A stretch of DNA of 64,000 bases from Sulfopaludibacter sp035606355 (GTDB lineage: Bacteria; Acidobacteriota; Terriglobia; Bryobacterales; Bryobacteraceae). Made by a program: the position numbers and the translations under genes. The DNA is taken from contig DATNFO010000061.1 in the NCBI GenBank assembly GCA_035606355.1, positions 186,001 through 250,000 on the forward strand, in the 5' to 3' direction. The notes under the pieces are model-generated. The model was not told where the DNA came from. It saw nothing but the letters and a program-made list of their open reading frames with translations, and did not search any database. Positions within the stretch are counted from its first letter, which is position 1. Each line of letters starts with the position of its first letter. Positions 44,344 through 53,097 of the stretch are shown in pieces.

Positions 44344-45495
44344 TTACCCGCCCTTTTTCTTCGGCGTGGGCGGCGGGGGAGGTGGCTCGACGGTCTCCTT
44401 CGTCTTCTCTTCCGGAACGGGCGGAGCGTTGACGTCGTCGAAGGTGATCGCCGAATCCGCCGAATACTTCCGGTAAATGCGGAATTCCTTGTTGTTGCGT
44501 GTGACGTAATCGCCGAGATCCGCCCGGACTTCCGCTTTCAGCGGCAGCAGGAATTTGTGACCGGAGATTTCGGTGTAATCGTAATCCAGAACGTCCTTGG
44601 CGGCCTTCACCGGAAAATCCGACGGGATGTCTTCAGCCTCAACCGTAACGCGCAGGACCACGTGCGTTTTCGGATCGACCTCCACCAGACCGCCATAAGC
44701 GGTGATGATGCTGCGGTCGTTATCCACCACAAGGTGATACTGCGAGCGTCCGCGCGTAACGTGGTACCGGAAGGCCATCACCCGCTGACCGCGCAGGGTG
44801 CCCCAGTGGTCCCATTCGAAATGAGCTTCGGTCGGGCGGTCGAAGATCTGCTTCAGCATCGTGCCGAAATCGCCGAAGCTCTGCGACCCGCCCACGCTCT
44901 TTATGTCCTGACTCGTGGGAGTGCTGTTGTGGAGAATGAGCTTGTAGTCTTCTTTCTGCTCGAAGAAACTCAGCCGGACGGTAAGCTGATCCATCTTCTG
45001 CCAGTGCGGCTCTTCGTCGGCCTTGCCGCCATACTTGGTGCCCGGCGCGGGAGCGGCGAAGCGATTCGTCACCTCCGTGCAGATGAAGTCCGGCAGGTTG
45101 GAGCTGTAATTCATGGCGTACTCGCGGACATCGTCGAGCACCGCGGCCTGTTCTTCGCTGCTCGGCGGCGGAGCGGGCTTCGGCGGGGGCGCCATCACGA
45201 TTCCCATACCTGCGCCGGCCTGTTTGGCCTGCGTTTCGTCGCGCAGCGTGTGCAGGGCGGCCACGGTTTTCGGGCCGAGTTTCAACTCGCCCTGTAGTTC
45301 TTCGATCGTGCGGTCGTCCAGCTTTTCCGTGAGCTTGACGCTCTTCAGAAATTTAGCGATTTCCGCGTCGGTATACTTGAATTCTTTGGAGGTCTGCGCG
45401 TCTTTGAGGAACAGCGCCAGCTTGGAGACGGACATCGTCTGGCCCATCGCGAGCCAGCAGACCGCGAAGAATGCAGCCAGAGTACGCACACGCAT
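44344..45495 (-). CDS. Exported protein, paralogue A of a tandem pair
   Basis: This 383-residue protein has a signal peptide (LAAFFAVCWLAMGQ), an N-terminal helical part (20-100), a Pro-rich linker (APPPKPAPPPSS), and a beta-rich C-terminal domain. Conserved points with the upstream paralogue are DVREYAMNYSSNLPDFICTE, RLSFFEQKEDYKLILHN, SVGGSQSFGDFGTMLKQI, and DYDYTEISGHKFLLPL. It ends in a Pro-rich and Lys tail. I do not know a named family; similar proteins are seen in other Acidobacteriota genomes. Role unknown, probably periplasmic or outer membrane. Confidence 0.72.
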   Translation of the reverse strand: MRVRTLAAFFAVCWLAMGQTMSVSKLALFLKDAQTSKEFKYTDAEIAKFLKSVKLTEKLDDRTIEELQGELKLGPKTVAALHTLRDETQAKQAGAGMGIVMAPPPKPAPPPSSEEQAAVLDDVREYAMNYSSNLPDFICTEVTNRFAAPAPGTKYGGKADEEPHWQKMDQLTVRLSFFEQKEDYKLILHNSTPTSQDIKSVGGSQSFGDFGTMLKQIFDRPTEAHFEWDHWGTLRGQRVMAFRYHVTRGRSQYHLVVDNDRSIITAYGGLVEVDPKTHVVLRVTVEAEDIPSDFPVKAAKDVLDYDYTEISGHKFLLPLKAEVRADLGDYVTRNNKEFRIYRKYSADSAITFDDVNAPPVPEEKTKETVEPPPPPPTPKKKGG

Positions 45496-45532
45496 AGTCT
45501 TATTTCCTTAGACGGCTTTGCCGCCCCGGGCG

Positions 45533-46555
45533 TTACTTGAATGTGACAGTGGCATCGGCCGAGTACTTCTGATATCCGATGAACAGCTTTTCATTGCGGG
45601 TCATCTCGCCCTCGCCATTCATCATGACAATCGCCTGATACGGCAGGAGGAACGGTTTCCCGGAGATCTCCTGGTAGTCGTACGTCAGCACGTCCGAAGC
45701 GGCGCTCACTGGGAAATCGGCCGGAATATTCTCCGCGACCATGGACACCTGAAGCACCTTGCGGCTGGGGACCTCCACCGCGATTTCCCCGTGGTACCCG
45801 GTAGTCACAGACCGGTTGTTATTCGCATAGATCTGGTACCGCGAGTTCTCCAGCGCGACGCGGAAGCGGAACACCATCACGTGCCGGTTCTGCACCACGC
45901 CCCACCGCGCCCACGTGAACTCCGCGCGACTCACCGGATCCATAATCTCGCGCAGCATCGATCCGAAATCGCCGAAGGATTGCGAGCCGCCGAAGCTCTT
46001 GATATCGCGCCCGCTCACCGGCTTATTGTTGTGTAGAAACGGCTGATAATCTTCCTTCTGCTCAAAATAGGTGAGCCGCGTGTCGAGCTCGTCGATCTTG
46101 CGCCAGTCGGGCGTCGCCGCCGCGCGCGCTCCATAGCGGACCTCTTTTTGAATGCAGAGGAAGTTCGGCAGGCTCTTGGTGTAGTCCAACGCGAACTCGC
46201 GAACGTCCGCGAGTATCGCCTGCTGTTGTTCCGGCGATGGCGCGGGTTTCTCTTCCGCGGTCGGCGCCGCCTGCACCGGCTTGGCTTCCGGCAGAGACTT
46301 CGATTGCTCCGCCAACTGCTTCAACGCCGCCATGGTCTGCGGACCCGGCAGGAACTGTATCTTTATTTTCTGAATGAGATCTTCGTCCAGGCGCTCGCGC
46401 AGATGCGATTGCTTCAGCACGGCCGCGACTTCTTTGTCCGGATGGTGAAATTGCGATTCGGACCGGAGGAACCGGTACAGTTCGTCGACGCTCATGCCGC
46501 GATTCTGCGCGGCGGCGATAAATAGAGAGGCGATGAATAAGAAGGCGAGGCGCAT
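45533..46555 (-). CDS. Exported protein, paralogue B of a tandem pair
   Basis: This 340-residue protein has a signal peptide (LAFLFIASLFIAAAQ). It follows paralogue A's pattern throughout: helical N-terminus, Pro/Ala linker (KPAPSPEQQ), then DVREFALDYTKSLPNFLCIQ, RLTYFEQKEDYQPFLHN, SFGGSQSFGDFGSMLREI, TYDYQEISGKPFLLPY. The start lies one base after the uvrC stop, so it is in the uvrC transcript. Whether this has anything to do with DNA repair is doubtful; the arrangement may be chance operon growth. Function unknown. Confidence 0.72.
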   Translation of the reverse strand: MRLAFLFIASLFIAAAQNRGMSVDELYRFLRSESQFHHPDKEVAAVLKQSHLRERLDEDLIQKIKIQFLPGPQTMAALKQLAEQSKSLPEAKPVQAAPTAEEKPAPSPEQQQAILADVREFALDYTKSLPNFLCIQKEVRYGARAAATPDWRKIDELDTRLTYFEQKEDYQPFLHNNKPVSGRDIKSFGGSQSFGDFGSMLREIMDPVSRAEFTWARWGVVQNRHVMVFRFRVALENSRYQIYANNNRSVTTGYHGEIAVEVPSRKVLQVSMVAENIPADFPVSAASDVLTYDYQEISGKPFLLPYQAIVMMNGEGEMTRNEKLFIGYQKYSADATVTFK

Positions 46556-46556
46556 G

Positions 46557-48380
46557 TCAGGCGGGCTCCACAGGTTCGGGTTGCGGTTGCGGCGCGTAGT
46601 GCGCCCTTACTTTGCGGGCGGCGGCGCGCCCCACGATGGCGGCAAGTTGGTCCTCCGACGCATTGCGCACCAATTCGGAGCTGCCGAAATTCTTGAGCAG
46701 CTTTTGCACGGTGAGCTTGCCGATGCCGGGAATTTCGTCCAACTCGCTGGTCAATTGCCGCGCATTGCGCCGCGACCGGTGGAACGTCACGGCGAATCGA
46801 TGCGCTTCATCGCGGATCGACTGCACCAGGTGCAGGATGGGCGAAAAACGATCCAGAATCACGGGCTCGTCTTCCTGCCCGAAAACGTAAATGATCTCTT
46901 CGCGTTTGGCAATGGACGCGAGCGGCTGATCCACAACGCCGATCGCTTCCAGGGCTTCCGCCGCGGCGTGTAACTGCCCCAGGCCGCCATCGATCAGGAT
47001 GAGCCCCGGCATCGGCAGATTTTCTTCCTTCAAGCGCGAGTAGCGCCGCGTGACCACTTCGCGCATGCTCGCGAAATCGTCATTGCCGATCACCGTCTTG
47101 ATGATGAACTTCCGATAGTCGGCCTTCTTCATGCGGCCGTCTTCCCACACCACCATGCTCGCCACTTTGTCCGTGCCCTGTATGTGCGAGATGTCGAAGC
47201 ATTCAATCCGGGAGGGCGCGTCGGGCAGATTCAGCGCGTCCTGCAGCGCCTCCTGTATGGCCCGCGACGAGGGCTTCAGCACTCGGAAGCGCGCATCGAA
47301 GCTATGCTTGGCGTTCGTCTCCACCAGGTCCAGAAGCTGCTTCTTCTGGCCGCGCTGCGGAGTGCGGATCTCCACGCGGCGCTGCCTGCGGTCGCTCAGC
47401 AGTTCCTGCAACGCCTCGCGATCTTCGAAATCCACCGGCACGTGCATTTCTCCGGGAATGTACTGCTGATCCAGATAAATCTGCTTGAGCAAGGATGAGA
47501 AGAACTGCGCCTCGTCGTACTCGTGCTGGTCTTCCCAGAAGAACTCGCGCCGGTCCACGATCTGGCCGTTGCGCAGATGGAACAGATTCAGTGCGACCAG
47601 CGGCGGCTCCGCATACACGGCAAAAATATCGACATCGTCGCCCTTGGCGGCGGTCATTTTCTGCCGTTCGGCGATCTCTTCCACGGTGGTGATCAGGTCG
47701 CGCAGCGATGCAGCTTCTTCAAACCGCATTTCCTGGCTCGCCGACTGCATGCGCGCGCGGAGTTCGCCGGCCAGATCGCCGTGCCGCCCTTCGAGAAACA
47801 GCTTCACGTTGCGCACCGCTTCCGCGTACGCCGTGTCAGTGGTGAGCCCTTCCACGCACGGACCCAGGCAGCGATGAATGTGGAACTGCAGGCACGGCTT
47901 CGGATGAAAGCGCGTCAGATCGATCTTGCACGACGGCACCATAAAGTGGCGGTGAATGAAATGGACCAGCCTGTGCGCGAGGTTGCCCGGAAAATAAGGG
48001 CCGTAGTATGTCGATCCATCCTTCTTCAGCCGCCGCGTGACGTAAACCCGCGGGTACTTCTCGCCCGTGAGCTTGATGTACGGATACGTTTTATCGTCCC
48101 GCAGCAGGATGTTGAATCGCGGCTTGTACTGCTTGATCAGGTTGTTTTCAAGGGCGAGCGCTTCCTTTTCGTTATCGACCAGAATGTAATCGATATCGCG
48201 CGCCTCGGCGAGCAGTCCGCTGGTCTTGGCGTCGGCGAGTTTGTCTTCGGCGAAGTAGCTGCGCACCCGGTGCCGCAGAATCTTCGCCTTGCCGACGTAG
48301 ATCACCCTGCCGCCCGTGTCCTTGTACAGATAGACGCCGGGCGCAAGCGGTAGCTGCGCTACTTTTTCTCGGAGTTCCAT
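46557..48380 (-). CDS. uvrC: Excinuclease ABC subunit C
   Basis: With the ATG at 48380 the protein has 607 residues, close to the usual ~610. It contains the GIY-YIG nuclease domain (about 10-90: GVYLYK, VIYVGKAK), the linker CLGPCVEG, a UVR helix pair (EMRFEEAASLRDLITTVEE, ~200), the RNase H-like 5' nuclease domain (FDISHIQGTDKVASMVVW, LILIDGGLGQL) and the C-terminal helix-hairpin-helix (LDEIPGIGKLTVQKLLKNFG). It makes both cuts in nucleotide excision repair. A long in-frame extension upstream to 48875 overlaps a real gene and is rejected. Confidence 0.97.
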   Translation of the reverse strand: MELREKVAQLPLAPGVYLYKDTGGRVIYVGKAKILRHRVRSYFAEDKLADAKTSGLLAEARDIDYILVDNEKEALALENNLIKQYKPRFNILLRDDKTYPYIKLTGEKYPRVYVTRRLKKDGSTYYGPYFPGNLAHRLVHFIHRHFMVPSCKIDLTRFHPKPCLQFHIHRCLGPCVEGLTTDTAYAEAVRNVKLFLEGRHGDLAGELRARMQSASQEMRFEEAASLRDLITTVEEIAERQKMTAAKGDDVDIFAVYAEPPLVALNLFHLRNGQIVDRREFFWEDQHEYDEAQFFSSLLKQIYLDQQYIPGEMHVPVDFEDREALQELLSDRRQRRVEIRTPQRGQKKQLLDLVETNAKHSFDARFRVLKPSSRAIQEALQDALNLPDAPSRIECFDISHIQGTDKVASMVVWEDGRMKKADYRKFIIKTVIGNDDFASMREVVTRRYSRLKEENLPMPGLILIDGGLGQLHAAAEALEAIGVVDQPLASIAKREEIIYVFGQEDEPVILDRFSPILHLVQSIRDEAHRFAVTFHRSRRNARQLTSELDEIPGIGKLTVQKLLKNFGSSELVRNASEDQLAAIVGRAAARKVRAHYAPQPQPEPVEPA

Positions 48381-48410
48381 TGAAAGCGGAAGGGCTATTA
48401 CAATTATATT

Positions 48411-48839
48411 ATGCTGTCGCAAATGCTCTTGGGCCTGGTGCTGCTGGCCTACCAGGGACAGAAACCCGGCGAATTGAAAAAGGAACGGCCGCAAGCCACC
48501 ACGAGCGACAAGGAAGCCGTGCCCCCCGAAGAGGACACGGAGATTGCCAACGAGGACTTTTCCTTCAACCCGTTGCAATCCAAGCACGAACTGGAGCGCG
48601 GCGAATTCTACGAGAAAACCAAAAAGAACTTCCGCGCCGCCGCCAACCGCTACATCCGCGCCACCAAGTTCAACGACGGCAACAGCGAAGCGTGGCTGAA
48701 ACTCGGCGAGGCCGAGGAGAAATTGCACGACACGAAGGCGGCTGCCGACGCCTATAAGAAGTACCTCGACATCGAACCACAAGGTAAAAAAGCAGCGGAC
48801 GTAAAAAAGCGTCTCGATAAGCTGAAAACGGGCGCCTAA
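48411..48839 (+). CDS. Small TPR-like exported protein, 142 aa
   Basis: The product has an N-terminal hydrophobic segment (LSQMLLGLVLLAYQG), a Glu/Lys-rich stretch, and a two-repeat TPR region (KHELERGEFYEKTKKNFRAA, then AWLKLGEAEEKLHDTKAAADAYKKYLD). It looks like a short relative of BamD or YbgF-type TPR proteins, but no lipobox Cys is seen. It diverges from uvrC over 30 bases and its last four bases overlap the end of a convergent small gene. Confidence 0.72.
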   Translation: MLSQMLLGLVLLAYQGQKPGELKKERPQATTSDKEAVPPEEDTEIANEDFSFNPLQSKHELERGEFYEKTKKNFRAAANRYIRATKFNDGNSEAWLKLGEAEEKLHDTKAAADAYKKYLDIEPQGKKAADVKKRLDKLKTGA

Positions 48840-49015
48840 CGAATCAATCGCACGATCCCGAAGCACACCAGGCAAACCCAGAAATCGATCACCAGCCCTA
48901 AATCGATGTGATACGGCTGATGCTGCGCTTTCAGCGGTAACAAATGTTCCAGGCTGAAGTAAATGAGATTCCCGGCGACCACCGCGGTCAGCGAGCGCCA
49001 GAACGTGTGCTTCAT
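48836..49015 (-). CDS. Small membrane protein, 59 aa
   Basis: The ATG at 49015 overlaps the stop of the response regulator gene (ATGA), so the two are translationally coupled. The 59-residue product has two hydrophobic helices (FWRSLTAVVAGNLIYFSLEHLL and LGLVIDFWVCLVCFGIVRLI). I do not recognise a family. Its 3' end overlaps the convergent TPR-like gene by four bases. It may be a membrane output or partner of the receiver protein (inference). Confidence 0.65.
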   Translation of the reverse strand: MKHTFWRSLTAVVAGNLIYFSLEHLLPLKAQHQPYHIDLGLVIDFWVCLVCFGIVRLIR

Positions 49016-49428
49016 CGTTGGGGAAGGCCGGACCACGGACGATCCAGCGCGTTGCGGATCTTATCCGTCAGAACGGCCGATGTGAACGGCTTGGCGAGAA
49101 AGAACGACTCGTTTTGTTCCAGGTCGCGGATTACCGGGTCCTCTGTAAATCCGGACATGAACATGATGCGAAGGTCGGGCCGGACCCGCGAGAGGTGGCG
49201 CGAAAGTTCCTTGCCGCCCATACGCGGCATGACCATATCGGTAAGCACGAGATCGACATCCGAGGCGCCGTCGGTGATCATTTGAAGGGCTTCCGCTCCG
49301 TCCTCGGCTTCCAGGCATTCGTAGCCGTGGTTGCTGAGGGTGGTGCACACGAGTTTGCGGATCGCTTCGGCATCCTCGACGACCAGCACGATCTTTCGTT
49401 CATTGGACCGGGGGGCGATAGCCGTCAT
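49012..49428 (-). CDS. Single-domain response regulator (CheY-like)
   Basis: The ATG at 49428 has GGAGGTGG just before it; the in-frame region upstream to 49467 is rejected. The 138-residue receiver shows the acidic pair Glu18-Asp19, phosphoacceptor Asp64 (LVLTDMVMPRMGG), Ser92 and Lys113 (LAKPF), all present, so phosphorylation is likely. There is no output domain; a partner kinase is not nearby. It shares an overlap with a membrane microprotein gene. Confidence 0.88.
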   Translation of the reverse strand: MTAIAPRSNERKIVLVVEDAEAIRKLVCTTLSNHGYECLEAEDGAEALQMITDGASDVDLVLTDMVMPRMGGKELSRHLSRVRPDLRIMFMSGFTEDPVIRDLEQNESFFLAKPFTSAVLTDKIRNALDRPWSGLPQR

Positions 49429-49477
49429 GTTCCACCTCCGGAGGGAATTTAGCAACCGTCGTGCCAATTCGACGGAG

Positions 49478-49507
49478 TTGCTACATTCTTCAGGAGATTG
49501 ATATAAT
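49478..49507 (+). promoter_or_regulatory. Candidate sigma-70 promoter of rpmB
   Basis: A TTGCTA (49478-49483) and a TATAAT (49502-49507) are spaced by 18 bases, 35 bases before the L28 start. Both hexamers fit the sigma-70 pattern moderately well. GGGAG at 49524-49528 is the likely ribosome site. Confidence 0.5.
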
Positions 49508-49541
49508 CAACATTCAAACCGTAGGGAGATTTCTGCATCAT

Positions 49542-49733
49542 ATGGCAAGAGTTTGCGAAATTTGTGGCCGCGGCCCGCAGTTCGGTAACCGCATCAGCCA
49601 CGCTCATAATCTGACGAAGCGCCGCTGGAATGTTAATTTGCAGTCCGTCCGTGCTCTGGTAAAGGGCGCATCGCGCCGTGTCCGCGTTTGCACAAGCTGC
49701 ATCCGCGACGGCAAAGTACAAAAAGTGGCATAG
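49542..49733 (+). CDS. rpmB: Ribosomal protein L28
   Basis: The ATG at 49542 gives the normal 63-residue protein (ARVCEICGRGPQFGNRISHA). Two Cys pairs (CEICG and CTSC) make this the zinc-binding C+ form. It is monocistronic, with its own promoter and a palindrome behind it. An upstream in-frame extension to 49461 is not family-like. Confidence 0.97.
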   Translation: MARVCEICGRGPQFGNRISHAHNLTKRRWNVNLQSVRALVKGASRRVRVCTSCIRDGKVQKVA

Positions 49734-49735
49734 TA

Positions 49736-49760
49736 GCGACCGGTCTTTGAGACCGGTCGC
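49736..49760. repeat. Palindromic repeat, AGCGACCGGTC type
   Basis: A perfect 10-bp stem (arms 49736-49745 and 49751-49760) lies three bases after rpmB, between two convergent genes. The same unit type is at about 1098-1122, and a related AGCGGCGGGTC form is at 25649 and 25892. It may also serve as a terminator. Confidence 0.7.
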
Positions 49761-49781
49761 ACGCTAACGAAAGACGTGTCG

Positions 49782-50438
49782 CTACTTGGCTTCCAGGGCT
49801 TCCCGAAAGTTCTGCAATCCTGCGTCCAGCGTCTCTTCGGGCTTGAAGTGGAATGCGTTCGCGATCGCTTGGCCCACCGATCCCCCGGGCGTTGTCACCT
49901 TCAGGCTCAGATGCACCTTCGTGCCGCCGCCCTGCTTGCGCTTGAAGCGCACGATGCCGGAAATCGGCACGATCGAACCCGGGACGCTGCTGAACTCGAT
50001 CACCTTTCCGGGGTGTTCGCTGGTGATTTCGGCATCCCAGGAAATCGGTGCTCCGGCCGGACCTTTGACGGTCCATCGCGACCGCGTTCCGTCCTGCTTG
50101 ACGGACGAGACGCCCTCAATCACTTCCGGTAAGTTTTCCAGTTTGCGCCAGAACTCGTAGACCTCCTCCGGAGATTTGCCGGGGATGGTCACCGTCCGCT
50201 CAATACGGATGGGCGCCGAGTTTTGCATGGCCGCCTTCACCGCGCAACGCCCGCTCGCGCCGCGGAAGATCAGTGGACCTCCGGCAGCGGCGAGGCCGAT
50301 TCCCGGCCACAATCCTTTCTTCGTCTTGAGTGCCAGGACGAGTCCTAGTCCGGCGAGAGCCCCTCCAGCGACCGCCGAAGCAATTCTTTCGCTGCGGCCA
50401 AGGTTCTTATTCTTACGGTTATCTGTTTCGGTCGGCAT
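49782..50438 (-). CDS. Membrane-anchored SRPBCC (polyketide cyclase/START-like) protein
   Basis: The ATG at 50438 gives 218 residues. An N-terminal DUF2892/YgaP-like membrane part (GRSERIASAVAGGALAGLGLV, then LWPGIGLAAAGGPLIFRG, about 14-70) precedes an SRPBCC cavity domain (~80-215: EEVYEFWRKLENLPEVIEGV, WDAEITSEHPGKVIEFSSV, GTKVHLSLKV). Such proteins bind hydrophobic ligands; here the anchoring suggests a membrane-associated lipid. Function not known. It diverges from the penicillin-binding protein gene. Confidence 0.85.
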   Translation of the reverse strand: MPTETDNRKNKNLGRSERIASAVAGGALAGLGLVLALKTKKGLWPGIGLAAAGGPLIFRGASGRCAVKAAMQNSAPIRIERTVTIPGKSPEEVYEFWRKLENLPEVIEGVSSVKQDGTRSRWTVKGPAGAPISWDAEITSEHPGKVIEFSSVPGSIVPISGIVRFKRKQGGGTKVHLSLKVTTPGGSVGQAIANAFHFKPEETLDAGLQNFREALEAK

Positions 50439-50531
50439 AGCTGCACTGAGAAATGCAATTCGGAGCCCAGTGCGTATTTCAGTGCACCAAGGTGGCAGGG
50501 CGCTTGCTGAGTTCTCCATGGGTGCCCCCGG

Positions 50532-53033
50532 ATGCCGGAAGAACTGCAACTAGATTCCCTCAGGTCGAACAAAACCGAAGAGCCGAAAAAGGTTGAAGAA
50601 CCGCCACAAAAGCGCGTGCTGCCGCCGAATCTGTTTGATCGTCCGTGGGTACGCACGCTCCTCTACTGTTGCATGGCGCTCTGCTTCGTCGGCATCGCCG
50701 CGTTCGGATATTTTTATTTTAAATTCGCTAAAGAGATAGATACGCGGCTGCAGGCGGGGCCCTTTTCGGACACGGTGAACATCTATAGCGCACCGCGCGT
50801 GCTCGCCGTCGGACAAGAGATGACACTCGCGGATCTGCTGCACCGGTTGCGGCACAGCGGGTACACCACATCCCGCGGCAATGGCGTCGGCTGGTATAAC
50901 GTGCGCGGCGCGGCAGTGGAGATTTTTCCCGGCCGCGATTCCTACGCCGGCGGCGAACCAGGCGTCATCGAATTCAAGGATGGAAAGATTTCGCGAATCG
51001 TCTCGTTGAGCGACAACACGGAGCGCGGCGAGTTTCAGATGAATCCGCAGCTTCTCGCCAACGTGTCGCAAAACCGCGAGCGGCGCAGCCTGGTGAAGTT
51101 CGCCGATATTCCTCCTGTGCTGGTGCACGCCGTCATCTCCGCCGAAGACAAGCATTTCTTTCATCACACCGGCTTCGACTTCCTCCGCGCCTTCAAGGCC
51201 GCGTACGTCGATATGAAAGACGGCCGTAAGGAGCAGGGCGCGAGCACGCTGAGCATGCAGCTTGCGCGCGGTCTGTGGCTTTATCCGGACAAGAAGTGGA
51301 AGCGCAAAGCCGAAGAGATGCTGATCACCATGCATCTGGAGCATAAGCTCACCAAGCAACAGATCTTTGAGGACTACGCCAATCAGGTGTACCTGGGGCG
51401 TCGCGGCACGTTCAGCATCAGCGGATTCGGCGAAGGCGCGCGCGCGTTTTTCAGCAAAGACCTCTCGCAGGTTACGACGCCGGAAGCCGCGCTGCTCGCC
51501 GGACTGGTTCAGCGCCCCAGCTACTTCAATCCCTTCCGCAATCCCGACCGCGCGAAAGATCGCCGGGACGTGGTGTTGACCCTGATGCGCGACAATGGCT
51601 ACCTGACGGACGATGAGTTCCGTGCCGCGCTGGCTGCACCCGTCAAAATTACTCCTGAGCAGAACACCGGCGCGGCCCAGTATTTCATGGACTACGTCAG
51701 CGACGAAATACAGAACAAGCTAGGCGACCGGCCCACTCCGGCGCGCTACATCTATACGACGCTGGATCCCGACCTGCAGGCCGCCGCCGAAGAAGCTGTG
51801 CGGAGCGGCATGGCGAATGTCGACGAGTTGTTGCACAAGGACAAAAAACACTCCAACATTCCGGCGGGCCAGCCGCAGGTTGCTCTCATTGCTTTGGATC
51901 CACACACGGGAGAGATCAAAGCCTGGGTGGGCGGACGCGATTATACTTCCAGCCAGTTGAATCATGTGCTCGCCATGCGGCAGCCGGGTAGCGTCTTCAA
52001 GCCCTTCGTGTATGCGGCGGCGCTCGACACGGGCGTCGAGGGCGGCCAGAAAATCTTCACGCCGGCCACAACCCTGAACGATGAGCCGACCACGTTCAAG
52101 TTCGGCAACATTTCATACGCGCCGAATAATTTCAAACATGAGTTCATGGGCACGGTCACACTGCGTACCGCGCTGGCGCATTCGCTAAACGTCGCCACCG
52201 TGAGCCTCGCCCAGCAGGTGGGTTATGACAACGTGGTCGCGCTGGCGCATCGTGCAGGATTGAATGAAGATATCAAGCCGACGCCGGCTGTTGCTCTCGG
52301 CGCGTATGAGACCACCCCGCTGGAGATCGCCGGAGCGTATACGACGTTCGCGAATAATGGACTCCGCGTGAGCCCCACCGCTATCTCGCTGGTGCGGGCG
52401 GCCGATTCGACGGCGCTCTACCAACATTCGCCTGACCCGAAGACCGTACTGGATGCGCGCGTGGTGTACCTCATGGACAGCATGATGCAGGACGTGCTGC
52501 GCTACGGGACGGGCGCGGCCGTGCGGTCGCGGGGCTTCACGCTGCCTGCCGCCGGGAAGACCGGCACATCGCACGATGGCTGGTTCGCGGGTTTCACCAG
52601 CGAGCTGCTCTGTGTCGTGTGGGTGGGGTTCGACGACAATCGCGAACTGAATCTGGAGGGCTCGAAGTCCGCACTTCCGATCTGGGCGGAATTCATGAAG
52701 AAAGCTGCCACCTACCGCGAATATCGGGATGTGAAGCAGTTCAAGGCACCCGCCGGCATTACGACCGTTCAAATCTGCACGGATAGCGGTCAGTTGGCGA
52801 CGCCCTACTGCCCGAACACACGGAACGAAGCGTTCATCGACGGCACCCAGCCGGCGATCGCGTGCCAGCTACACGGTCCCTCGCAGTTGAACTATGCGGA
52901 TCGCGTGATCGACGCCCCGATGCCGGCGCCGAACCAGGGGACAGTGCCGCCGGCGGCGCAGAATGCGAGCGCTGTACGTCCGGTAGCGGCGCCGCCGCGC
53001 CCGCCATCTTCAGCCCCGCCCATCGGCCATTAA
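50532..53033 (+). CDS. Class A penicillin-binding protein (PBP1b-like)
   Basis: This 833-residue bifunctional cell-wall synthase has a membrane anchor (about 38-65), a UB2H-like region (~80-165), a GT51 glycosyltransferase domain with catalytic Glu205 (EDKHFFHHTGFD), and a transpeptidase domain. The transpeptidase motifs are S487-V-F-K490, S551-L-N and K676-T-G-T-S, all intact. A Pro/Ala-rich tail ends the protein. It polymerises and crosslinks peptidoglycan on the outer face of the inner membrane. Confidence 0.95.
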   Translation: MPEELQLDSLRSNKTEEPKKVEEPPQKRVLPPNLFDRPWVRTLLYCCMALCFVGIAAFGYFYFKFAKEIDTRLQAGPFSDTVNIYSAPRVLAVGQEMTLADLLHRLRHSGYTTSRGNGVGWYNVRGAAVEIFPGRDSYAGGEPGVIEFKDGKISRIVSLSDNTERGEFQMNPQLLANVSQNRERRSLVKFADIPPVLVHAVISAEDKHFFHHTGFDFLRAFKAAYVDMKDGRKEQGASTLSMQLARGLWLYPDKKWKRKAEEMLITMHLEHKLTKQQIFEDYANQVYLGRRGTFSISGFGEGARAFFSKDLSQVTTPEAALLAGLVQRPSYFNPFRNPDRAKDRRDVVLTLMRDNGYLTDDEFRAALAAPVKITPEQNTGAAQYFMDYVSDEIQNKLGDRPTPARYIYTTLDPDLQAAAEEAVRSGMANVDELLHKDKKHSNIPAGQPQVALIALDPHTGEIKAWVGGRDYTSSQLNHVLAMRQPGSVFKPFVYAAALDTGVEGGQKIFTPATTLNDEPTTFKFGNISYAPNNFKHEFMGTVTLRTALAHSLNVATVSLAQQVGYDNVVALAHRAGLNEDIKPTPAVALGAYETTPLEIAGAYTTFANNGLRVSPTAISLVRAADSTALYQHSPDPKTVLDARVVYLMDSMMQDVLRYGTGAAVRSRGFTLPAAGKTGTSHDGWFAGFTSELLCVVWVGFDDNRELNLEGSKSALPIWAEFMKKAATYREYRDVKQFKAPAGITTVQICTDSGQLATPYCPNTRNEAFIDGTQPAIACQLHGPSQLNYADRVIDAPMPAPNQGTVPPAAQNASAVRPVAAPPRPPSSAPPIGH

Positions 53034-53040
53034 GTAAGTG

Positions 53041-53063
53041 CCGACAGGAATCTTTCCTGTCGG
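53041..53063. repeat. Palindromic repeat, CCGACAGGAA type
   Basis: A perfect 9-bp stem (CCGACAGGA and TCCTGTCGG, five-base loop) follows the PBP stop between two convergent genes. A short G+C palindrome (GCGCGAGCGC) lies next to it. The same unit occurs at ~1256-1278, 25763-25785, 59128-59149 and 25936-25956. Confidence 0.72.
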
Positions 53064-53097
53064 GCCGCGCGCGAGCGCGGCTGCTCTCCCCTACCTC

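Noticed and set aside
48381..48875. N-terminal extension of UvrC
   Set aside because: It would overlap the convincing TPR-like gene on the other strand and normal UvrC proteins begin close to the GIY-YIG domain, as with the start at 48380.
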